Positions 54,375 to 64,000 of a stretch of 64,000 nucleotides of DNA are shown piece by piece. Position numbers and translations under genes: made by a program. Position 1 is the stretch's first letter. Every line of letters begins with the position of its first letter. The stretch spans positions 1 through 64,000 of the forward strand of contig CAJHNH020004646.1 in NCBI GenBank assembly GCA_905116865.2, given 5' to 3'. Below the pieces are notes generated by a model. It was not told the DNA's origin. It saw only the letters and a program-made list of their open reading frames with translations, and ran no database searches. Source of the stretch: Candidula unifasciata (Eukaryota > Mollusca > Gastropoda > Stylommatophora > Geomitridae).

Positions 54375-54725
54375 CTGGGTATGAGCAAGTGCGGGGGAAT
54401 GAGAAAGCGAATTTTCTGGCTACAAAAGTGATAGCTATGGGAATACTCGGACTGGACCAATGAGAAATTCTGAAGACTATTTATGAACGAATGCTGAAAG
54501 AAGTCAGGAGGTTAAATTAAATTATATGTGTTACAGTGTGTGAACGAGGAATTAGGAGTGGATTGGGTAAGGAAAGCGTACGAGAGCAAGAGAACGACGT
54601 GTAGTTTAAACAGAGTGCTGTAGAAACAGTTAACAGCTACACCCTTAAACATTTGCTGCGGGAGACAGAGCACCTATGGGTTTGTCAGGTGTGCTATGAT
54701 GCTGATTCTTCAATAAAGTAAATTA
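54375..54725 (+). mobile_element. RNase H retroposon 3' end
   Basis: GNEKANFLATKVIAMGILGL near 54395 is the GNExAxxLA box; GGGAGACAGAGCACCTATGG and GTGTGCTATGATGCTGATTC are the family tail, ending TTCAATAAAG. Confidence 0.65.
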
Positions 54726-54753
54726 GTCTCGTGTACATATGCTAAATTACACT

Positions 54754-54754
<1 letters not shown>

Positions 54755-54814
<60 letters not shown>

Positions 54815-55149
54815 GGGTGGTGGGTGGGGAGGAGAGAGATTTAAACATAGAGAGTAAAATAAACTGCGATAGAGCTCAAGTAGAGGGATAAATGCCACAA
54901 ATGGAGAAAGAGTGATTTTAGAAATTAAAAGTGAGAGAAAGAAAGAGGGAGAGAGTGTGTATGTCCGTGTGAGAGAAAATGAATTATGGAGAAAGAGTAC
55001 AAAGGTTGGGAAAGAGTGACAACGGAAAGATCGTTCATTCATACTTACACACAAAGTGAAGTAGACAAGGAAAACCAACAATTGTATAAATCCAAAGAGA
55101 TAGATAAACAACGGTAAAAAGTGTGTGTGTGAGAGAGAGAGTAAAAAAG

Positions 55150-55190
<41 letters not shown>

Positions 55191-55440
55191 AAGAGAGTGA
55201 GAGAGAGAAGGAGGCGGGATAGAGGGAGTACACTTCAAAAAAGAAATAGAAAAATTAAACAGATCACAGGAAATAAATAAATCAAGAAATTAAAGATAGA
55301 GATAAAAAGGAACCGTACAGATGTAAATAATGAACAAACCGAGAGAAAGAGAAATGGCACAGATAGTACAAAGAAAGTTAGCACAAATGGAACATTTGTG
55401 AGAGTGCGTGAAGAGAGAGAGCAGAGAGTAGAGAGAGAGA

Positions 55441-55478
<38 letters not shown>

Positions 55479-55500
55479 AAGAAGAGAAAGAGAGATACTC
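54755..55500. repeat. GA-rich microsatellites
   Basis: GA runs at 54760-54811, 55120-55215 and 55400-55490, with purine-rich sequence between. Leu/Ser frames on the minus strand are artefacts. Confidence 0.9.
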
Positions 55501-55679
55501 TACAACTGAATAGATAGACGTAGTACAAATTGGGGGGGGTGGGGTTTGTGGGGGTGGGGGGGAAATGATCGTGTAGGAATGAAACAAAATATAAAGTTAA
55601 ATCACACAAATGAGAACTTTAAGCATAGGAAAGTGAAAGATATAGATGGATAGATATATATACACATAGAGCTACAGAA

Positions 55680-57025
<1,346 letters not shown>

Positions 57026-57029
57026 ATAT

Positions 57030-57640
57030 AAATAAGACAGAGAGAGAGAGGTGGAGAATTAGAACTTCATAGAGAAGATACAGAACGAAATAAAAATGGG
57101 GCATGGCACAAACTGAATGAAAAAGATAAATAGTGCAAAATAGAGAATTGGTATAGCGATAGCGAAACAAAACAACACACCAACCACAAACACACAACCC
57201 ACCATACACAGACACAGAGTAGAGAGATAGAGCTAAAACTATTAGAGAGAGAGAGAGATTAAGATCGACAGACAGACTATATACACTAGATAGAGAGAAA
57301 TAAATTGAATCAGCTGCATAGAGACGATACAGTAACAAATTGTGGGGGGGATCGAAAGGTAAAGATATTTTGATACATAGTAAAAAAAAAGTAAATATAC
57401 ACACACACACAAACATACCACACACCACGCACACACACCACGAAACACACGCACACACACAAAACACAACACACAAACGTATATTATATATATATTATAT
57501 ATAGTATATATGTCATATTAATATCTATAAAAATAAAAATAAATATATATATATATATATATATATTAAGATATTATATTATATAGATATATATATAGTA
57601 TTTAAATACATACGTACGTACAGACGACATAACAGACAGA
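57030..57640. other. Island between microsatellites
   Basis: About 600 bp with GAGA, CACA and TATA low-complexity pieces but no long pure array; nothing gene-like. Confidence 0.5.
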
Positions 57641-58435
57641 CAGACAGACAGACGGACAGAACGACAGACAGACCGACAGACAGACAGAACAGACAGACGG
57701 AACAGACAGCCGACAGACAGACATACAGACAGGAAAACAGACATGACAGGCAGAACGGACAGACAGACAGGACAGACAGACAGACTTACAGACATACGTA
57801 CAGACAGACGGCTAGGCCCTCACAGGCAGACAGACGGACAGACAGACAGAACAGACAGAACAGACAGACAGACAGAGCAGACAGACAGACAGACGTACAT
57901 ACAGACTACATACGTACATACATACATACATACATACATACCTACATACGATGCATACATACATACATACAGACTGCATACATACATAACAGATACATAC
58001 GTACATATACTACATACATACATAAAATACATATATCCACTACATACATGCATACATACATTACACTACATACAATACAAATACATACATACATACATAC
58101 ATAAACACATATCTAGCATACCCACATACAACCATACCACATCATACATACACACACACATACCCATACAGCACATACACACATCACACACTCACACACA
58201 CCACACCACACCACATACCTACATATATACATACATACATACATACATACATACACACATACACACATACAAACATACACACAAACACACATACATACAC
58301 ACATACATACATAACATAAATACATACATCATGACATACAGACATACATACATACATACACACATACATACATACATACATACATACATACATCATACAT
58401 ACATACATACATACATACATACATACAGACATACA

Positions 58436-58468
<33 letters not shown>

Positions 58469-58935
58469 CATACATACATACATACATACATACATACATA
58501 CATACATACATACATTAGCATACATACAATACATACATACATACATACATACATACATACATACATACATACATACATACATACATACATACATACATAC
58601 ATACATACATACATACATACATACATACATACACATACATACATACATACATACATACATACATCATACATACATACATACATACATACATACATACATA
58701 CATACATACATACATACATACTACATACATACATACATACATACATACATACATACTATACATACATACATACATACATACATACAACATACATACATAC
58801 ATACATCATACATACATACCATACATACATACATACATACCTACATACATACATACATACATACATACATACAACATTCCACACACACAGACGGAGAGAG
58901 AGAGATAGGAGAGAGAGAGAGATAGAGAGAGAGAC

Positions 58936-58971
<36 letters not shown>

Positions 58972-58990
58972 GAGAGAGAGCGAGACAAAG
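57640..58990. repeat. ACAG, CATA and GA microsatellite block
   Basis: ACAG units from 57640 to 57900, then CATA units to about 58875 with periodic dropped bases, then GA repeats to 58985. The 422-codon Tyr/His/Thr frame across it has no gene content. Confidence 0.95.
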
Positions 58991-59215
58991 TCAAATTACT
59001 ATAACCCCTAGACCGTCCTTTGTACGCAAAATCCATATAAGATCAATGACGTCTTGATGAGTATGTGTCCGTGCCTTAGAAAGAATTTGTCACGAAGTTG
59101 ACTTCCCGTACTTCTGCATTCCTAAACGGCTAATAGATGTTTTATTACATTTATACGTACACTTTTATTTTCAATCAATAAACACCACTGGAAGTCTCAT
59201 TTTCATGTCTTTCAT
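58991..59215. other. Unique-looking intergenic sequence
   Basis: No recognised element. AATAAACA at 59178 lies in A/T-rich context. Confidence 0.4.
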
Positions 59216-59425
59216 ACGGGCCCTATTATGAAAATAGCACCAGGTCCAGACTAGATTTAGCTGGCTTTAAAAAAAAGTAGTTAGTGCATCCGCCTGAGAA
59301 TCGAGTGAGCAGCAACGTAAAAAACGGATGTGAATGCACAACTTAGGTTTTTGAATATGAGTAAAGTCCAGAAGTGGACAAACAGCCAGAAATTTTCGTC
59401 AGTCTACTGCCGGGTTTCTTCTTTT
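59216..59425 (+). mobile_element. SINE-A copy, worn
   Basis: GGGCCCTATTATGAAAATAG, CATCCGCCTGAGAATC, GGATGTGAATGCACAACTTA and AGTCCAGAAGTGGACAAACA, then TCTACTGCCGGG at the tail; it ends at a T run instead of GAA. Confidence 0.6.
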
Positions 59426-59439
59426 TTTTTTTTTTTTCT

Positions 59440-59870
59440 ACTCTTGGAATTACTTGCGGCGTCAGGGCAGGAAGAGATTTCTGGAACGGGTCCTACTGTT
59501 TGCTTCGTATAAGGTACTTTTCAATGTCTCTGACATTTCTGCAGTCCATAATCTGAATAGTCGATCTCTGGCTCTGTTACCGTTGTATCTGTATGAAATT
59601 GCTCTCTGTGGTGCCCTGTCTGCTGCTAATCTTGTTACATGGTCAAACCATTTGATTTGTCGTCTACCTATAAAGTTCTGTATTAGTTCTGTGCCGACTC
59701 TCCTCCTGATATCATTGTTCCTAAGTCGATCTTTCCTCGTTACACGTAGCATAGTTCATAAACATGTCATTTCTTTCGTGACTATTTTCATTCTGTTTGC
59801 TGAAGACTGTACCAATGTTTGACATTGATATCATAGCGTTGGTAAGAATTTTATGTTTCGGTGAAAGTGA
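59440..59870 (-). mobile_element. RT tail of the 1640/4877 family
   Basis: The minus strand reads RLRNNDIRRRVGTELIQNFI, GRRQIKWFDHVTRLAADRAP and YEANSRTRSRNLFLP, a 96-codon open piece. Upstream (to 59870) TKILTNAMISMSNIGTVFSK is consistent with the preceding block. No catalytic core. Confidence 0.8.
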
Positions 59871-60189
59871 AAAAAAAAATATCACAAATCCGGAAATTGT
59901 TCCCCTCCTCACCCTTCCCACACCCATATTTTTTCTTTTCCAAAAAATTTTCTGCTTTACCGAGACTCAGTGGACCCTGGATCTGCGTAATCTTGCACAA
60001 GATCTGGAAAACATCCCATTAAACTCATCACATTTTCCATGTGTAATTAGTTATTATTTATTGCAAGTTCATAATGTCGACAAAATGAGTTCGATTTAGT
60101 TGCTGGCGAATTGACAGTAAAAAGCTCTGTCTTGATTTCGACAATGGTGTGAGCGTCGGACTGTTTTATTAGCTATTAGAAAATCTTTC

Positions 60190-60790
60190 TTCCTAAAGTT
60201 CATGCAGTCTGGCGTTGGTAGTCTTGTCTATCCACAACTTTCTGTCTTGTGTGCCTTTAATCAACTCTGACAAAGATAATCCTCCATGCTAAGATGTCAA
60301 ACTGTCCAGCATCTGTTTCTCTCAGTCTTCCTCTGCCTCTCCTCCACTCCAAGTTTAGTACTGTCGCAATGTACTCCAGTTTTTCTCGTTCTCATCACAT
60401 GACCAAAGAATAATGATTGTCCTCTTTCTGATGTGGACAAACAGTTGTTCTTTCAAGACGTCTTACATACTACTCTTTTTTTTTCCTCTGCAGGGTATTC
60501 TCATTCTTTTGTCTATCAAACCGCACATCCCGCAGCTTTCAAAAAAGTTTTCACTAATTTTACTAACTGTCCCACATTCCCTTCCATCTATCAACATAGG
60601 ATTTTATAAACATGCTTTTAAGAGATTCTTTTTTTCTTGTCTCAGTTGACAAAGAAAGATTGCATACAATATTTTTCAATTTGTAAAATGATGCCTTTTC
60701 TTGAGCTTTTCGACATTTAACTTCTTCAATACATCTTCTAGCTGATGTAATCAGGCTACCCAAATACTTAAACATATCAACTTGCTTGAG
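60190..60790 (-). pseudogene. LINE tail with FKYLGSLIT block
   Basis: Minus strand: DMFKYLGSLITSARRCIEEV, KCRKAQEKASFYKLKNIVCN, STETRKKESLKSMF, and further on GQSLFFGHVMRTRK, the FGHVMR block. Several frameshifts. It is homologous to 9640-9965. Confidence 0.7.
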
Positions 60791-60964
60791 ATTGCAAACT
60801 CCTGAAAGTACACTGTCCTTGTAAAACCATAAATAAATGCTGGGAGTTGATGTGATGCGTACTGAACATATATTGCATACTGATACTTATTTCATCTATT
60901 TGTTTTGTATGTCTTTCAGCAACTATAATGTCATTTCGTCATTTCAGAATAGCTATAAATAAAT

Positions 60965-61215
60965 GTTTTTGTTTCCATTGATTAATATATTTGGTTGTTT
61001 TTGTTTCCATTGATTACTATATTTGGTTGTTTTTGTTTCCATTGATTACTATATTTGGTTGTTTTTGTTTCCATTGCTTCCTATATATCATTGTTTTTGT
61101 TTCCATTGATTACTATATTTGGTTGTTTTTATTTCCATTGCTTCCTATATTTGAAATCTTTTGTTTCCATTGCTTCCTATATATCATTGTTTTTGTTTCC
61201 ATTGATTCCTTGACA
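60965..61215. repeat. 32-bp tandem repeat, about eight units
   Basis: TTTTTGTTTCCATTGATTAC plus TATATTTGGTTG recurs every 32 bp; a shorter variant with CATTGCTTCC alternates in the second half. Confidence 0.95.
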
Positions 61216-61442
61216 GCTTTGCTTAGATTTCGACAATGGTGTGAGCGTCAAACCGTTCAGTTAACTATTGCAAACTCCTGAAAGTAAAACCATCAAGAAA
61301 TGCTGGAGGTTGGTTTGATGCGTCCTGGACAGGACTATCATCTATTAATCCAGAAACCACTACGACTGACCTAGCAAGTCGACAGTGCGCTCTGTAAATG
61401 TGAAGAAGACGGAGCAGTAAGAGAAGACCATCATCACAGTGT

Positions 61443-61655
61443 TGGCGTCTGTCACTTAGGCGTTGCCAATTTCAAGATACGCTGTTCAATTCTAACTGCA
61501 TGCGATTTGTCAGCAGAGCGCTTTGAGCTGATTTCGAAAATGGTGTTGAGAGCTCACTGTTAGTAATGGCAAAGTATTGAACAGATAACTTCCTAGCAAA
61601 GCCATACAACAAATTTAAAAATGCTAGGGTCGGTTTTGCTTGTATCCTGTTGACA
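61443..61655 (+). mobile_element. SINE-C copy, worn
   Basis: GGCGTCTGTCACTTAGGCGT, TTCAATTCTAACTGCATGCG and ATGCTAGGGTCGGTTTTGCT. Scraps of the family (TTTCGACAATGGTGTGAGCG) also stand at 60137 and 61228. Confidence 0.65.
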
Positions 61656-61919
61656 TCTTGCTCGACACTTTTCCTTCCAGTGTGTTTTTTATAAGCACTT
61701 TGTGTACATTATATTTCAGACTTATTTCATCTACCTCTCTTTTCTATCCTTCAGCAAATATAATTTCATTCAGTCTTTTCAGAATTCCCATATTTGATTG
61801 TTTTTGTTTCCATGAGCTCACATAAGGTCAGAAATGGATTATACACATGATATCGTAAGGATTGCAAGGGATAAAACTCAGTAAAAGAATAGACATCCAG
61901 CCCTATATGATATAATGAC

Positions 61920-62030
61920 AACATATGATGATGATGATGATGATGATGCTGTTGCTGATGATGATGATGATGATGATGATGGCGATGTTGAGGACGATGA
62001 TCATGACGATGATGATGATGATAGCGATCA
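61920..62030. repeat. GAT trinucleotide repeat
   Basis: Imperfect GAT array that reads as poly-Asp or poly-Met; its composition is like the Asp-coding runs of CCDC154 exon N. Confidence 0.9.
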
Positions 62031-62149
62031 TTTTTTTTATTTCTGTTTCACTTATGCCATCATTTGTTGTTACCTATCCATTAATTGTTACTGTCTATAA
62101 CATATCCCCGTTTACTTTGATGTTTATTTTCACAAACAATTATGTAATT

Positions 62150-62360
62150 CAGACAGACAGACAGACGACATTACCCGAACAAATCTGTCAAGCAGACAGA
62201 CAGACGACATTACCCGCGCAAAACTAGAAGAGTGTAGAAAATCAAAGGATCTAAATATTCAAGACTTGCGCAGTTTCTTGGAAGACAGAGACAAGTGGCA
62301 GCATATTATATTTGCAGTGAGCATCCTTGTGAGTTCAGCAAGCTGACATGAAAGAAGGGT
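62150..62360 (+). mobile_element. LINE tail scrap after a direct repeat
   Basis: CAGACAGACGACATTACCCG occurs twice (62157, 62196). It is followed by KLEECRKSKDLNIQDLRSFL and EDRDKWQHIIFAVS, which fits the DRxKW end of RTE-type proteins. Confidence 0.45.
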
Positions 62361-62799
62361 TCTCTTTAGTTTAGAACTTAAAGAACTCCCATTGCATCTT
62401 GCAACCGTCAATATTTAATGAAGCAACAAGCGAATTTCGCATCGACTTCAGCCAGCGCACTTATGCTTCTGGGTCAATTTTTTTTCCTTCCCTCTCTTTC
62501 TGCCTTTTGTTGATATGCACGTATTTTGTCGTTTGCTTGTACAGCACGTCTTTGGACATTTGGTTTCTTGACTCCCACTGCTATGGACGTAAAAACGCGT
62601 TTTCGACTTCACTTACAGACTTCCGCGTACCGTATTCTCGGGGGTCAAAGGGCAATACACAGCTATATTCGGATCCAACCGATCAATTTACATACGATTA
62701 AACACATGTGCCCCTATTGCTTTGTTTATCATAGAAGCGTGGTAGGTGAACTATGTATTGTTTGCCCAGAAATATATTTCTGGTTTTATATCGGTCTAC

Positions 62800-62925
62800 A
62801 TTTCATTCCGCGTGATGCTGACCACATCCCCCATCTTGTGCCGATTGGTCTATAAAATATAAGTCTAGCCCTATATGCCCTATAACCTAAAGGCGTGGAA
62901 AAGGGTCCTTTACTTTACTTCTACA
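62800..62925 (+). mobile_element. SINE-B tail
   Basis: GATGCTGACCACATCCCCCA, GCCGATTGGTCTATAAAATA, TAAGTCTAGCCCTATATGCC and GAAAAGGGTCCTTTACTTTA: a clean 3' half of the family. Confidence 0.8.
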
Positions 62926-63414
62926 TTTCATTTGTACTAAATGGCAAAAAAAAAAAAAAAAAAAAAAAAACTGGGTAAAGCGGATACAGACTTAATGGAG
63001 TTTCCTTCAAGGAGTAGTAATAATAAAGATCACATTGAAATGTGCAAGTTATGAGTTGGGTTGTCTTCACTGCACGCCGGCGGCAGGCGTACTTCTGGCG
63101 TCAGCAAGACCATCTGACCATGACCTTCTGTATGATAGGGCCAAGGCATTCTTTCTGTCAGCTGTTAAACGTAGGCGGCATTTTTTATTTTTTTTTTTGT
63201 ATGGAGTTAGTTTGTTCCTATAGAAGACTTTGATCTGACCCAGCCACCAACACCAAGTGGATGTGAAATGGTTCCCCCAATGATCAAAAAGAGGATATAG
63301 TCACGTACCGAAAAGATAATTATAATTAATTGTCTTCTATACTATGCGACAGACAATGCATGTGTCAATCTGTCACACTGTACAATACTGGTCTTATTTT
63401 CCGTTGTTGTTATT

Positions 63415-63490
63415 GTATGATAGTTTAGTGTAGTTGGTATCACATCCGCCTTACAATCGGAAGGTTATGTGTTCAACCTCAACTGGACTT
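63415..63490 (+). tRNA. tRNA-Val(UAC)-like pseudogene or SINE head
   Basis: TTTAGTGTAGTTGGTATCAC resembles the D-arm/A box of tRNA-Val; the anticodon arm has loop CTTACAA with anticodon TAC; TGTGTTCAACCTC is a weak B box. The acceptor and T stems do not pair properly, so it is unlikely to make a working tRNA. Confidence 0.45.
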
Positions 63491-64000
63491 AAATTGTAAA
63501 TTTTGGCATTCAGTTTATGTTAATTTGTGGCAATGGATGACTGAAGTATTTATTTCTTTAAAAAAATAGAAACATGGTGACTGCAATTTTTTATTATTAA
63601 AGTAGGAGCCAGAGTAGATTCATCAATCAAATTTTGAAGTGGGGGCTGCCAACAGTCCAAATTCTAACCGAGTCACAGCTCAGGGTGAAGTGCTAGGGCC
63701 TTCCTAGGCCAGTTCTGCCCATTAACTACATCAGCTCCTCTTCCCTCATCATGAGAGTAGCTTCGTCAGTCAAGTTTGTATGAGTGTGGAACTGGTCAGG
63801 GGACAGTAGGAGTCTTAGATGCACTTAGAGGCAAGGACTAAAATACCTGGCAGCAGTGGAAACAACGATAAAATAGAGGACGGGAGAGTAAAAATGGCCA
63901 TGCACTATCCTCCTGAAAAGAAGGTAAATGGGCCGAAATATTCCAAGAATGTACCTGCTGACGATCGGAGAGATACTGCCATGCTGGCTCCTCCGTGAAG
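63491..64000. other. Intergenic, nothing recognised
   Basis: The last 400 bp are richer in G+C and could be an unrecognised retroposon (GTGCTAGGGCCTTCCTAGGC at 63691 is a partial palindrome). No frame longer than 60 codons looks coding. Confidence 0.4.

Noticed and set aside
57743..59011. 422-codon Tyr/His/Thr frame, longest in the window
   Set aside because: It is translated CATA and ACAG microsatellite with no unique sequence.

Overview
This is a stretch of animal nuclear DNA, not bacterial or viral. It has one large spliced gene, GT-AG introns full of retroposons, AT-rich intron sequence, long microsatellites and minisatellites, several tRNA-headed SINE families and many 5'-truncated non-LTR retrotransposon tails. 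No prokaryotic operon, rRNA or CRISPR is present. The retrotransposon tails and tRNA-SINEs look like those of invertebrates such as molluscs or other lophotrochozoans. That taxonomic guess is weak and rests on general resemblance only.

The one host gene that can be supported runs on the + strand from 510 to 42964. I assembled it by hand from 14 exons. Their splice phases fit together exactly: 1,953 nt, 650 codons plus a stop. The protein is almost entirely coiled coil and ends in an acidic, Asn/Arg-rich tail. Several blocks match what I remember of vertebrate CCDC154 (DUF4631 family), in the same order, so I call it a CCDC154 orthologue that lacks its 5' exon(s), which lie left of the window. 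Two possible microexons (23014-23031, 26851-26877) would lengthen the join where the human protein appears to be longer.

The introns (1.6-42.7 kb) are retroposon graveyards. They hold RTE/CR1-like reverse-transcriptase tails, an RNase H-bearing element with copies on both strands, a mariner transposase pseudogene, and SINE families A (GAA tail), B (tRNA-like head, CCTATAT-rich tail), C (tRNA-like head) and D. The standout item is a 712-bp foldback element at 11424-12135 that carries inverted blocks of TTAGGG telomere repeat and is flanked by a 7-bp target duplication. Others are a broken second copy of the start of exon L, a roughly 517-bp pure CTGT array, and a 25-bp minisatellite ending 56 bp before exon M.

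From 43 to 64 kb I see no host gene. The stretch holds more SINEs, a possible solo LTR (46630-47294), tandem satellites of 18, 52, 31 and 32 bp, a SINE inserted in a TA microsatellite, a decayed retrotransposon end with RNase H and PD-(D/E)XK-like pieces (51587-53043), and a 4.2-kb nearly continuous block of GA, GACA, GATA and CATA microsatellite. Nothing here forms a clear new multi-gene system; the novelty lies in repeat architecture and exon structure.
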